Source: an uncultured Alistipes sp.
GTDB lineage: Bacteria; Bacteroidota; Bacteroidia; Bacteroidales; Rikenellaceae
Assembly (NCBI GenBank): GCA_900545315.1
Contig: UQYM01000005.1
Location: forward strand, 37,244-101,243
Length of the DNA: 64,000 bases
Direction of reading: 5' to 3'
Of this stretch, positions 7,352-16,024 are shown piece by piece (position 1 is the stretch's first letter; every line of letters begins with the position of its first letter). Under the pieces are notes generated by a model that saw only the letters and a list, made by a program, of their open reading frames with translations, had not been told where the DNA came from and searched no databases. Made by a program: the position numbers and the translations under genes.

Positions 7352-9751
7352 ATGATCCGCGATTTTCTCATGCTGCTGCGCCGTTATACGGCATCGTCTG
7401 TCCTGAATATTATCGGGATGGCACTGGCCTTTGCGTCGGCCTATCTGATCCTGGTTCAGGTCAATTTCGACATGTCCTACAACCGGAAAATCCCCAATGC
7501 TGAGAATATCTATCGGTTAGAAAGGACGCCAAGCCAAGGGGGGAGTTGGACTACGCTATGGGATCGCTATGAGCCCGATGATCTCTGCGCCGGAATTCCT
7601 GAGATCGTAGCGGTTACGACAATCAGTCCGTACATGTTAATCCGGGACTATACCATCAACCGTAACAACAATGTTTATAATCTGAATATTCCGACCGCCG
7701 CCAGCGAACGGGAAGGGCTGGATATATTCGGACTCATTCCCGTTGCCGGATCATTCGATCAGTTTACGGGACCTAACACCGCTATTGTTTCGGCCTCCTA
7801 CGCCAAACAACATGGACTTTCGGTCGGAGATGTCTTGCACACCCAATCGAATGCCGATTTCATGGACATTGACATTACGGCTCCGATTACGATCGTAGCG
7901 ATCTATCAGGATATCCCTACCCCAAGCGATCTATCCAAGTGCAATCTAATCCTCGGCATGCCGCCCAAGGAGCAGACCCGCCATGGCCAGTGCAATTATA
8001 ACGCATTCATACAACTACAAGAAGGAGCCTCCCCGAAAGCGGTCACCGACAAGATCTTAACCCAACTACGCGACAAGTACACGAAAAGCGGCATGTCACC
8101 CGAGGAGATGGAATTTCAGCTCGGAATCAATACCTCTCGACTGAACAATCTGAAAGATCTCTATTTTCACAGCAATAATGTGGAATTTGCCGCAAAGACA
8201 GGTAATCTGACTACAACCTACACCCTGTTGAGCGTTGCTATCTTGATTATTGTCATTGCCGGCATCAACTTTTTCAACTTCTTCCTGGCACTGGTTCCTT
8301 CGAGAATTCGGGCCTTCAATACCCGAAAGGTATTTGGAAGCTCCAACCTGCGCCTTCGGATAGGTGTCGTTGCCGAGACGCTCGGGCTGGTCATCCTGGC
8401 CCTGTTGATCGGAGCTGTCTTAGTGCTGCTCTTTGCAGACTCTCCCCTCTCCGACTACATCACAACAGACATATTCTCCGCTGACAACCTCATGCTAACC
8501 ATAGTCTTAATCGGCATCGTCTTACTCATCGGCGTTATCATCAGTCTCTATCCGGCCTATTACATCACCTCATTTCCACCGGCCTTAGTGACCAAGGGGA
8601 ATTTTCAGTCCTCTGCATCGGGAATGCTTTTACGCAACATCCTGATCGGGATTCAATTTGTTATCTCGACCGCACTGATCATTGTGACCCTGTTTATCAA
8701 CCTGCAACACAGCTACATGATGAACTACGACATGGGATTCAACAAAGATGAGATCCTCACGGTGCAAATGAAGCCATTCAAAAGCTATGCTGCGATCGAT
8801 GCCTTTACGGCCAAACTCAAACAAAACCCGATGATCGTCGATGTGACCTTTGCACAAGGAGATATTGTTGCACCACAAAGAACCAGTTGGACATATACGT
8901 ATAACGACCAAAAGATCAGCCACACCTGTTATTTCGTATCATGGAATTTCCTGAAAGTCATGGGTATCGATATGGCCGAAGGACGAGATTTCACCAAAGA
9001 TGACGAGAAACGTACCGGCGTATTTATCTTCAACGAAGAGGCCAAACGACAATTCGAATTCAATCTCGAAGAGAATACGTTCAACGGTGGTCCTTTAGAA
9101 TCAGCATCTTTAATCGGATTCTGTGCGGATTTCCATTTCAAACCGTTACAATACCAGATCACGCCATTTGCATTCTGTGTGAGCAATTCCATTCAATGGG
9201 CGCAACTCTCTCACGCCTATATCCGCGTAGCTGCCGGGACCAACTATCGGGAGGCAATGGATTACATCCACAAAACGGTTCATGAATTCGACCCTTCACT
9301 CAACGAAGAGACGATCCAGGTCAAAATGTTTGACGAGGAGTTGGGAGTATACTACGAAGCGGAAGAACGCCTCGCCAAACTGATCACCATCTTCACGCTG
9401 CTTTCGGTGGTGATCTCGATTATGGGGGTATTCGGCTTGGTACTGTTCGAGACCCAATACCGCCGCAAAGAGATCGGCATCCGTCGGGTAAATGGAGCCT
9501 CCGTGCAGTCGATCCTCGAGATGTTCAACCTGCAATTCCTGCGCATCACGCTCATTTGTGCAGCGGTGGCCATTCCAATCAGCTACTACTTCGTCAATCG
9601 TTGGCTGACCGGATTCACGGCCCGCATGCCGATGTCCTGGTGGGTATTTGTCCTGGCTGTGGTGATCATCTGCCTCATTGTTGTCGGAACCGTTACCGCC
9701 CGCAGCTGGAAAGCTGCCAACGAAAACCCGATCAACTCGATCCAACACTAA
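7352..9751 (+). CDS. FtsX/MacB-type ABC transporter permease
   Basis: 799 residues made of two fused MacB-periplasmic-core plus FtsX units. The first membrane segment is at about 20-38, a periplasmic domain follows, then segments around 285-310, 340-365 and 380-405. The second unit begins near residue 430 (NILIGIQFVISTALIIVTLF) and ends with three segments, including LLSVVISIMGVFGLVLFETQ followed by the family motif YRRKEIGIRRVNGAS. No ATPase domain is fused; the ATPase is the next gene. MacB-like mechanotransmission permeases move substrates from the periplasm into the TolC duct rather than across the inner membrane. Only one permease is present, although related Bacteroidota loci often carry two or more. 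Confidence 0.9.
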   Translation: MIRDFLMLLRRYTASSVLNIIGMALAFASAYLILVQVNFDMSYNRKIPNAENIYRLERTPSQGGSWTTLWDRYEPDDLCAGIPEIVAVTTISPYMLIRDYTINRNNNVYNLNIPTAASEREGLDIFGLIPVAGSFDQFTGPNTAIVSASYAKQHGLSVGDVLHTQSNADFMDIDITAPITIVAIYQDIPTPSDLSKCNLILGMPPKEQTRHGQCNYNAFIQLQEGASPKAVTDKILTQLRDKYTKSGMSPEEMEFQLGINTSRLNNLKDLYFHSNNVEFAAKTGNLTTTYTLLSVAILIIVIAGINFFNFFLALVPSRIRAFNTRKVFGSSNLRLRIGVVAETLGLVILALLIGAVLVLLFADSPLSDYITTDIFSADNLMLTIVLIGIVLLIGVIISLYPAYYITSFPPALVTKGNFQSSASGMLLRNILIGIQFVISTALIIVTLFINLQHSYMMNYDMGFNKDEILTVQMKPFKSYAAIDAFTAKLKQNPMIVDVTFAQGDIVAPQRTSWTYTYNDQKISHTCYFVSWNFLKVMGIDMAEGRDFTKDDEKRTGVFIFNEEAKRQFEFNLEENTFNGGPLESASLIGFCADFHFKPLQYQITPFAFCVSNSIQWAQLSHAYIRVAAGTNYREAMDYIHKTVHEFDPSLNEETIQVKMFDEELGVYYEAEERLAKLITIFTLLSVVISIMGVFGLVLFETQYRRKEIGIRRVNGASVQSILEMFNLQFLRITLICAAVAIPISYYFVNRWLTGFTARMPMSWWVFVLAVVIICLIVVGTVTARSWKAANENPINSIQH

Positions 9752-9867
9752 CACAATATTAACTGACAAAAACTCTATACACTGTCAACAATTCTTTCCA
9801 GTCTGCCTTGTATTTCTGAAAATAGGATAAAAATCAAAAAATACTAACACAATAAAACCTTACTACT

Positions 9868-10554
9868 ATGCCGATGTTAAAAGTTGAAGAGCTCAAAAAA
9901 AGTTTCTTAACCGAAGAGATCGAAACCATCGCCTTAGACGGCGTGTCTTTTGAAGTAGAAGAGGGCGAATTTGTTGCGGTGATGGGGCCATCCGGATGTG
10001 GCAAATCTACCCTGCTTAACATTCTCGGTCTGTTGGACAATCCGACCAGTGGTCAATATTTTCTGCTGGATCGGGAGGTTGGAAATCTGCGCGAACGGGA
10101 TCGGACCAAATTCCGTCGAGGACATATCGGATTTGTGTTCCAGTCGTTCAACCTGATCGACGAACTCAACGTATTTGAGAATGTGGAGTTGCCATTGATC
10201 TATCTCGATGTCAAACCTTCGGAGCGCAAAAAACGGGTCAATGCCATTTTGCAACGTATGGACATTGCTCATCGTGCCGCCCATTTTCCACAGCAACTCT
10301 CCGGAGGACAACAGCAACGTGTAGCCATTGCGCGAGCCCTGGTCTCCAATCCGAAATTGATCCTGGCCGACGAGCCCACCGGTAACCTCGATTCGAAAAA
10401 CGGACAGGAGGTTATGAACCTGCTTCAAGAACTCAATCGTGAAGGGACAACCGTCATCATGGTCACCCACTCACAACACGATGCAGGCTTTGCAGGACGC
10501 ACGCTCGGTCTTTTCGACGGAAAGTTGGTCACCGACGTCACCAAACGTCTGTAA
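9868..10554 (+). CDS. ABC transporter ATPase (LolD/MacB type)
   Basis: 228 residues with all ABC motifs: Walker A GPSGCGKST (about 40-48), Q-loop FVFQSFNLIDELNV, signature LSGGQQQR (about 143-150), Walker B LILADEPTGNLD (about 165-176) and H-loop MVTHSQHD. The LolD/MacB/FtsE subgroup is indicated by the NLIDELNVFENVELPLIY segment. It powers the FtsX-type permease encoded upstream. The 116-bp gap from that gene is longer than others in the operon, so an extra promoter is possible, but I see no clear one. A strong terminator closes the operon. Confidence 0.95.
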   Translation: MPMLKVEELKKSFLTEEIETIALDGVSFEVEEGEFVAVMGPSGCGKSTLLNILGLLDNPTSGQYFLLDREVGNLRERDRTKFRRGHIGFVFQSFNLIDELNVFENVELPLIYLDVKPSERKKRVNAILQRMDIAHRAAHFPQQLSGGQQQRVAIARALVSNPKLILADEPTGNLDSKNGQEVMNLLQELNREGTTVIMVTHSQHDAGFAGRTLGLFDGKLVTDVTKRL

Positions 10555-10643
10555 ATCCGACTGACCAACTCAACTTGCCAACAGAGCATTTGTTTCAAGA
10601 CTCTCCCAACTTAATTTTTTTTCATAACACACAATTGATTGGG

Positions 10644-10676
10644 AAGCCGTCCGATCTGAATCGGACGGCTTTTTTA
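10644..10676 (+). terminator. Intrinsic terminator of the efflux operon
   Basis: Perfect 11-bp stem (10644-10654 with 10661-10671) with loop TCTGAA and a T-run. Confidence 0.94.
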
Positions 10677-10790
10677 TTGATATAACCATTACACAAAATG
10701 TCGTCCCGCCTATTACCATCCATGACAAAACTCCTTGTTCCGGCAACAGACCATGGAGGAAACCTCTCAAAACATTTACCAACAGCCTGC

Positions 10791-10820
10791 TTGGGCATGC
10801 TCCAAAAAATATTACCTTTG
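10791..10820 (+). promoter_or_regulatory. Bacteroidota-type promoter of the acyltransferase gene
   Basis: TTG at 10791-10793, 19-bp spacer, TACCTTTG at 10813-10820. This is a full match to the phylum's primary promoter and predicts a leader of about 80 bases before the ATG at 10908. Confidence 0.75.
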
Positions 10821-10907
10821 TTATGGTTGCCTTCACATTGAATCCGGCAATAACCATCCTCAATCAAGGGACTCTCTCCCTCAAAATATTTTCTGGCACA
10901 AAACCCT

Positions 10908-12008
10908 ATGGAAAATAGTCGTATTGTCTTTTTGGATTATCTGCGCGTGATCGCCTGCCTGATGGTGATTATCGTACACTGTGTCGAACCTTTTTATCTG
11001 GGAGGCGAAGGCACGCTGATCCAAAACTGGAACGACGGATTCTGGTGTACCGTCATTGATTCTGCACTGCGTGCTGCTGTTCCTCTGTTCGTGATGGCCT
11101 CCAGCTACCTGCAATTCCCCGTGAAATACGATACCCTGACCTTCTTCAAAAAGAGATTGGTCCGCGTTGGTGTTCCCTTTGTGATCTTCTCGCTGCTCTA
11201 TACCCTCATTCCACTATACGGTACAGAGGGCTTTCAACCGACGCTCAACGTACAGCGTGTTTTGCTCAATTTTGTCGGTTCGGCAGGCCACCTTTGGTTC
11301 ATATACATGCTGCTGGGACTCTATCTGTTGATGCCAATGCTCTCCCCCTGGATCGAAAAAATTTCTAAAAAGGAAGAGCAAATCTTTCTGATTCTTTGGG
11401 GTTTCACCACCACCATTCCGTTTTTCCGACTGCTGGCCCAATCGCTGTTCGGTCTTCCCGAAGTGTGGGGTGAAGCCAGCTGGAACGAGTTCGGAACCTT
11501 CTATTATGTCAGCGGTTTTGTGGGGTATATGGTGCTGGGACACTATTTCCGCAAACATGTAGGTGCCTTGAGCTGGGGAAAGACACTCTCCTGGGCGGCA
11601 ATCTTGTGGATCATCGGATACGCCATTACGGCGGGCGGATTTTGGCAAGCGATGCCCAAAACGTTTCCCGTTTCCGACAAAATCGACCTGGCAATTCGCA
11701 TGGAGACCACCTGGGGCTTTTGCAGCACCGGCGTCATGCTGACAACGGTCGCCTACTTCCTCGTGATCCGTAAAATTACGGCGACAGGGTGGTTCTACCG
11801 CCGGTTTATTCTGCCGGTCTCAAAACTCAGTTACGGCATGTACCTGATGCACATCTTTATTCTGGTACCGACATTTGCCTGGGTCACCTCGTGGGGGATC
11901 GGAACTCCAGCGACCATTTTCGTATCGGCTCTCCTGACCTTTTTGCTCTGTGCCGGCATAGCACGACTGATCTCCCTCCTGCCGAAAAGCAAATACCTGA
12001 TCGGCTAA
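10908..12008 (+). CDS. Membrane acyltransferase, acyltransferase-3 family
   Basis: 366 residues with about ten hydrophobic segments and the family's N-terminal signature LDYLRVIACLMVIIVHC (residues 9-25; His24 is the conserved histidine). Proteins of this family move acetyl, succinyl or other acyl groups onto sugars, polysaccharides or antibiotics at the membrane. The hydrophobic stretches LWFIYMLLGLYLLMPMLSP and LSYGMYLMHIFILVPTFAWV are typical of the fold. It stands alone with its own promoter and no glycan genes beside it, so the acceptor cannot be named. The ATG at 10908 is the first start after the predicted transcription start. Confidence 0.9.
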   Translation: MENSRIVFLDYLRVIACLMVIIVHCVEPFYLGGEGTLIQNWNDGFWCTVIDSALRAAVPLFVMASSYLQFPVKYDTLTFFKKRLVRVGVPFVIFSLLYTLIPLYGTEGFQPTLNVQRVLLNFVGSAGHLWFIYMLLGLYLLMPMLSPWIEKISKKEEQIFLILWGFTTTIPFFRLLAQSLFGLPEVWGEASWNEFGTFYYVSGFVGYMVLGHYFRKHVGALSWGKTLSWAAILWIIGYAITAGGFWQAMPKTFPVSDKIDLAIRMETTWGFCSTGVMLTTVAYFLVIRKITATGWFYRRFILPVSKLSYGMYLMHIFILVPTFAWVTSWGIGTPATIFVSALLTFLLCAGIARLISLLPKSKYLIG

Positions 12009-12071
12009 CCATTTTTTCCATTTCACATCAGTTGGCACATCTATCCGACCGATCCACCTGACCACCTTCGA

Positions 12072-12108
12072 ATAAAAAACGCTGCCTCGTGGCGTAACGA
12101 GACAGCGT
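12072..12108 (-). terminator. Terminator of the minus-strand unknown gene
   Basis: 12-bp stem with one mismatch (12079-12090 with 12097-12108). The T-run lies on the minus strand side, so it serves the gene at 12136-12867 and lies between convergent genes. Confidence 0.88.
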
Positions 12109-12135
12109 AAAGGTAAGGTAACAACCGAAAATCTT

Positions 12136-12867
12136 CTACCGCAAATTCGGGAAGGGCAACCGGTAGGTGACAGAAAACTTTCTGCCATTGATTTCGACAG
12201 CTCTTCGATACGACAACGACGAGAGCAATTTTAACAAATTGTCGAATTCCGACTTGGGAATATATACACTATAAAGATTCGGGTTTATGGATACGGTCGT
12301 CTTATCGTTCAGGTCCGGCCACCCCTCCGGCCAAGCCACAGGCTTTTCAGCCGAATGGTCGAAACGTGTCAGCATCACCTCCACCGTATCCGGCAGCCAT
12401 TTTTCGGCCTGATCGTTCCGGTAGTTCACCAGCTGGTCGTACACCGACAAGAAGGCTTCTGGCGTACGAGCTCTACTCGTTTCATCCTGCTGGAGATCGC
12501 CATACACCGTCTTCATCCGTACGGTATCCGAGACCAACATCAGATAATTGGTCGGCATATCGGTCGCTTGCGAAGCCGCAATATAATCCGGTAGGTCAAG
12601 CAGCTCCTGCGATATCTGCAATTGGTTCCACAACGCGTTCAGCTGGGTCGAATCCAACTTCACGGAAAAATAGCCGTCCGGATTTTTATAAATCACATCT
12701 CCCCGTTCATAAATGGCGATTGTGGGGACATCCGAGCCAATCACCATCAGCCAGGGGTCTGTCACGGTCAGTACGACGTATGGAACGCCGTACTCATCTT
12801 GCCAATGTCTCGCGAGGGCATAATTTGCCACGAGCATGACGATCAACAACATCACGATCTTTTTCAT
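12136..12867 (-). CDS. Secreted protein of unknown function
   Basis: 243 residues from the ATG at 12867, chosen because it gives a clean signal peptide (MKKIVMLLIVMLVANYALA); a longer frame would start at a TTG and add a cysteine-rich stretch without sense. The mature part is acidic and tryptophan-rich (KPVAWPEGWPDLN) with alternating hydrophobic strands such as PYVVLTVTDPWLMVIGSD, suggesting a beta-rich periplasmic or surface domain. I recognise no family. It is transcribed alone, towards the acyltransferase gene, with its own terminator. Confidence 0.75.
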   Translation of the reverse strand: MKKIVMLLIVMLVANYALARHWQDEYGVPYVVLTVTDPWLMVIGSDVPTIAIYERGDVIYKNPDGYFSVKLDSTQLNALWNQLQISQELLDLPDYIAASQATDMPTNYLMLVSDTVRMKTVYGDLQQDETSRARTPEAFLSVYDQLVNYRNDQAEKWLPDTVEVMLTRFDHSAEKPVAWPEGWPDLNDKTTVSINPNLYSVYIPKSEFDNLLKLLSSLSYRRAVEINGRKFSVTYRLPFPNLR

Positions 12868-13195
12868 AGCAGCCGTTTTAACGATGTTCGACCTGCATAA
12901 GGTACAAAAACAGAACAAATTCACAACGAAGAGACGATCCAATTGGCCTGTTTTCAAGAGAGTTGACCGCTAAGCCGGGTAATTATTCGTTTACGAGACA
13001 GCACGCTGAACTGGGAAACAAAAAAGGGCTATGCAAAAAACGGGAACAAAAAGAGACCGGAATACTGAAAAAGGAATCGGTCCAGGCTTCACAACGAGGT
13101 ACTCCTCACCGAGAGACAGCTACAGAAGCACCACCCAGACGATCGGTCCGGGCTTCACAACAAGGCGCTCCCCACCCCGAACGACCGGGAAACTT
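12868..13195. other. Non-coding gap next to tRNA-Lys
   Basis: No supported gene. It holds the pair of 35-bp direct repeats listed separately and lies downstream of the 3' end of tRNA-Lys. Confidence 0.5.
13076..13176. repeat. Two imperfect 35-bp direct repeats
   Basis: Copies at 13076-13110 and 13142-13176, 66-bp period, 30 of 35 bases identical. Both begin ATCGGTCC and contain GGCTTCACAAC. The units lie about 70-170 bases beyond the 3' end of tRNA-Lys. Confidence 0.8.
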
Positions 13196-13237
13196 ATAAA
13201 AACAAAGAACGCTGACAATCAAATTGATTATCAGCGT
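13196..13237 (-). terminator. Terminator of tRNA-Lys
   Basis: 12-bp stem with one mismatch (13209-13220 with 13226-13237), loop AAATT, then a T-rich run on the minus strand. Confidence 0.85.
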
Positions 13238-13246
13238 CTTATTTCG

Positions 13247-13319
13247 TGATCCGTCTGGGGCTCGAACCCAGGACCCCAACATTAAAAGTGTTGTGCTCTA
13301 CCAGCTGAGCTAACGAATC
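13247..13319 (-). tRNA. tRNA-Lys, anticodon TTT
   Basis: 73 nt on the minus strand. The acceptor stem pairs GATTCGT with ACGGATC; the D arm is TAGCTCAGCTGGTAGAGCA; the anticodon stem-loop is CAACA CTTTTAA TGTTG with anticodon TTT; the T arm contains GGTTCGAGCC. The discriminator is A. CCA is not encoded: CGA follows. Confidence 0.97.
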
Positions 13320-13334
13320 TCCGTTTTCGTGGTG

Positions 13335-13365
13335 CAAAGATAAACAGTTTTTTCTTTATCCCAAA
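13335..13365 (-). promoter_or_regulatory. Promoter of tRNA-Lys
   Basis: On the minus strand TTTG (13365-13362), 19-bp spacer, TATCTTTG (13342-13335): a textbook Bacteroidota promoter 16 bases before the tRNA 5' end. Confidence 0.9.
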
Positions 13366-13527
13366 AAAAATCGATCAGTTTCCCAATATTTACTATGTTT
13401 TCGCTCCGTAGAGCGGTTCAGAAGGCTTTCAAACAAGGATTTGCACCCAAAAATTTTTATATCTAATTTTATAAAGTTTTATACGAACCGTTCAAAACAT
13501 ATTTTTCACACCCAAACACCATCCAAT

Positions 13528-14382
13528 ATGAACCGTTTTCACCTGCTGCTTACACGTCTGCTCTGTCTGTTTGGCCTCCTGACCCTGTCCATCACCACCC
13601 TGTCGGCACAACGTCCTGCCGGAACAATCAAAATATTGGCGGTCGGGAACAGCTTTTCCGATGATGGAGTCGAATACCTCGATGAATTGGCCCAGGCTGC
13701 CGGAATCAAACTGATCATAGGCAACCTCTACATTGGGGGGTGCTCGCTGGAACGACACTGGAACAATGTACGCAATGAGCTTCCGGCTTATGATTATCGG
13801 AAAAATGTCGAAGGGCACCAAACCAACACGCCAAAAACGACCCTTCAAGAGGCCTTACAAGATGAAGAGTGGGATTATATCACCGTACAGCAGGTGAGCC
13901 AAAATTCGGGGCTTTATGACACCTATTACCCCTATATCGACTCGCTGTTGACCTACCTGAAGGCCCATGCACGCAATCCGGAGGTTGAGTTTGCCATTCA
14001 TCAGGTATGGTCTTATGCCTGGAACTCGACCCATCCGGGGTTTGCCAACTACGACAACAACCAATTGAAGATGTATCGGGACATTGTCGAAACGGTGGAT
14101 AAGGTGGCCCGCAAAGAGAAGATCCGCATCATCATTCCGTCGGGTACCGCCATTCAAACGGGACGCACCCTGATGGGGGACCGCATGAACCGGGACGGTT
14201 TTCATTTGGGATGGGGCTTGGGGCGTTACCTGGCGGCCTGCACCTGGTTTGAGACCTTTCTTGGCCCCGTAAACGGCAATTCATACCGGCCGGAGGGGGT
14301 CACCCCGCAAGAGGCCACGATTGCTCAACGCATTGCCCATATTGCGGTACTGCACCCCGATGAGCCCGGAGAGTTGCAATAA
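13528..14382 (+). CDS. DUF4886 protein, SGNH-hydrolase-like, secreted
   Basis: 284 residues from the ATG at 13528, which opens a signal peptide ending at about residue 28 (TTLSAQ). The segment KILAVGNSFSDDG (GNSFS at 40-44) matches the block-I nucleophile region of SGNH/GDSL-type esterases, and DGFHLGWGLGRYLA near the C-terminus supplies the D..H of block V. The same two blocks occur in the DUF4886 family. The likely role is de-esterification of carbohydrate or other small esters in the periplasm. The gene stands alone, with no polysaccharide-utilisation genes beside it. Confidence 0.87.
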   Translation: MNRFHLLLTRLLCLFGLLTLSITTLSAQRPAGTIKILAVGNSFSDDGVEYLDELAQAAGIKLIIGNLYIGGCSLERHWNNVRNELPAYDYRKNVEGHQTNTPKTTLQEALQDEEWDYITVQQVSQNSGLYDTYYPYIDSLLTYLKAHARNPEVEFAIHQVWSYAWNSTHPGFANYDNNQLKMYRDIVETVDKVARKEKIRIIIPSGTAIQTGRTLMGDRMNRDGFHLGWGLGRYLAACTWFETFLGPVNGNSYRPEGVTPQEATIAQRIAHIAVLHPDEPGELQ

Positions 14383-14713
14383 TGTTGGCCAAAAAGTTAA
14401 TCTTCGACAAATCCACTAAAAGAGAATAACCGGCATTCCCTTTTGACCAGCCTCGCACGAAGCACGAAGCACGAAGCACGAAGCACAAAGTATAAAGTAT
14501 AAAGTTCGCCCCCCACTCCCTGCCACCACACGGCATTCCTTCAGCAGCCGGCGGGTCCGACTCTCACTAAGCCTCATTGAGGGCTCACAAGAGCAATCGC
14601 CCCCCAACCAGTCAGGCTGCGAAAGAGCCATTCCAGAGTGGCGAGGGGCATAACCCCTCTTCATTGCAAGCCACAGGCACAAACAGAGACAGGGGGGAAA
14701 ATTGATACAATTT
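14383..14713. other. Non-coding gap with a heptamer repeat
   Basis: No supported gene. Contains the seven-unit heptamer tract listed next; the rest shows no structure that I can support. Confidence 0.5.
14455..14503. repeat. Decaying tandem heptamer, seven units
   Basis: GCACGAA occurs four times in a row (14455-14482), then GCACAAA, then GTATAAA twice. The units change stepwise, as if from local duplication followed by drift. Confidence 0.92.
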
Positions 14714-14757
14714 GCAAAAAAGCAGCGAGAGGAAACAGAGTGTTTCCTCTCGCTGCT
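14714..14757 (-). terminator. Strong terminator downstream of rnhA
   Basis: Perfect 17-bp inverted repeat (14721-14737 with 14741-14757), three-base loop, and a T-run on the minus strand only. It lies about 180 bases after the rnhA stop. Confidence 0.9.
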
Positions 14758-14939
14758 GTATTCTAAAAGTTGCAAACTGTCTTGATCAACTCTATCGGCC
14801 TTTTATTGTTGCTAAAAACGCACCTTAGGTTCTCCCCTTCGCAAGCAACCAATACCCGAATAACGCAAACCGATCCTTTTCTCCGCTTCGCGAGTATTCC
14901 GCGAGATAGATTTGCCCGAAGTCCTATACTAATGAAGAT

Positions 14940-15413
14940 TCAGAGCAGGGTATTCGGTGTATCCCCACGATAACCAACATCCTCGATCAGATTCCCGGAG
15001 GAGGATGCAGCCACTGCCAGACGGTCACAACGTTCGTTTTCGGGGATTTCAGCGTGGCCCTTGACCCACACGAAACGGACATGATGCCGCCGATACACCG
15101 ACAGGAAGCGTCGCCACAAATCGGGATTTTTCTTATCCTTAAAGCCCTTCTTCTCCCAGCCGAAGACCCAACCTTTCGAGACGGCATCGACCACATATTT
15201 GGAATCGGAATAGATGGTCACCTCACAGCCATCGTTTTTGAGGGCCTCCAAACCGACGATCACCGCCATCAGCTCCATTCGGTTATTGGTGGTGTGGGCA
15301 TACCCGCAACTCAACTCTTTACGATAGGGTCCACTCATCAACACCACCCCATAGCCACCCGGACCGGGATTTCCGAGAGCCGAGCCATCGGTATACATGG
15401 TTATTACTGCCAT
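14940..15413 (-). CDS. rnhA: Ribonuclease HI
   Basis: 157 residues from the ATG at 15413; the longer frame adds a stretch unrelated to the family. RNase HI cuts the RNA strand of RNA-DNA hybrids. The four acidic catalytic residues are present: Asp9 (MYTDGSALGNPGPGG), Glu47 (NNRMELMAVI), Asp70 (YSDSKYVVDAV) and Asp130 (ENERCDRLAVAA), with the loop histidine at 120 (VKGHAEIPENE). The last 18 residues extend slightly beyond the usual core. It follows the DksA-like gene in the same direction, but a terminator lies between them. Confidence 0.95.
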   Translation of the reverse strand: MAVITMYTDGSALGNPGPGGYGVVLMSGPYRKELSCGYAHTTNNRMELMAVIVGLEALKNDGCEVTIYSDSKYVVDAVSKGWVFGWEKKGFKDKKNPDLWRRFLSVYRRHHVRFVWVKGHAEIPENERCDRLAVAASSSGNLIEDVGYRGDTPNTLL

Positions 15414-15434
15414 TATCAGATCTGCACATTCGAC

Positions 15435-15460
15435 GAAAAAAGAGGGCACAACACCCTCTT
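15435..15460 (-). terminator. Terminator after the DksA-like gene
   Basis: 7-bp stem (15440-15446 with 15454-15460), 7-base loop, T-run on the minus strand. It overlaps the rnhA upstream region, so it may attenuate read-through into rnhA. Confidence 0.8.
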
Positions 15461-15525
15461 TTCTCTATAATTAAACACACCTCACACGTACAAGAGACCT
15501 TGTCAGGCACTTTCTCTCCGGACAA

Positions 15526-15909
15526 TTAACGATGACGGTCCTTAGCCTCAATACAAAGCGTTGCATGCGGCACAATCCGCAAACGCTCCTTAGGGATCAG
15601 CTTACCGGTTTCTCGACAGATACCATAGGTTTTATTTTCGATGCGCACCAAAGCTGCCTCCAAATGCTGAATAAATTTCAGCTGGCGCTGAGCCAAACGG
15701 CCCGACTCCTCTTTGGACAGCGTAAACGCACCCTCCTCCAGCACCTTGAAGGTCGGTGAGGTATCTTCGATATCGTTGCTCGACGTATGAGTAATCGTGG
15801 AGCGCAACAGATCGTAATCGGTCTTTGCCTTCTCCAGCTTATCCAAAATTATCTTCTTAAATTCGAGTAACTCTTCATCCGAGTACCGAGTTTTTTCATG
15901 CTCTGACAT
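15526..15909 (-). CDS. TraR/DksA-family RNA polymerase-binding regulator
   Basis: 127 residues. A helical N-terminal half gives the coiled coil, with DIEDTS at 46-51 at the tip position, close to the DxxDxA tip of E. coli DksA. The C-terminal zinc-finger region is YGICRETGKLIPKERLR...LCIEAK. The first and third zinc ligands remain as Cys98 and Cys119, spaced 21 residues as in DksA, but the second and fourth are Thr101 and Ala122, so zinc is probably not bound in the usual way. Family members enter the RNA polymerase secondary channel and alter promoter output, often with ppGpp. It lies 115 bp after ileS. Confidence 0.9.
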   Translation of the reverse strand: MSEHEKTRYSDEELLEFKKIILDKLEKAKTDYDLLRSTITHTSSNDIEDTSPTFKVLEEGAFTLSKEESGRLAQRQLKFIQHLEAALVRIENKTYGICRETGKLIPKERLRIVPHATLCIEAKDRHR

Positions 15910-15955
15910 GGCTCAAAAAATTTATTTTTCCCAGACCATTAAAATGATCTTTTTA

Positions 15956-15988
15956 TAAAGATATAAATTAATTTCTGAATAAACCAAA
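15956..15988 (-). promoter_or_regulatory. Candidate promoter of the DksA-like gene
   Basis: Minus strand TTTG (15988-15985), 21-bp spacer, TATCTTTA (15963-15956); one mismatch in the -7 box. Confidence 0.6.
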
Positions 15989-16024
15989 CTTTTCACGCAC
16001 GGCAGAGCAAAAACTTCCCGGTTG

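Noticed and set aside
13076..13176. tRNA attachment-site duplication from the 35-bp repeats
   Set aside because: The repeat sequence shares no block with the tRNA-Lys 3' end and no integrase gene is near.
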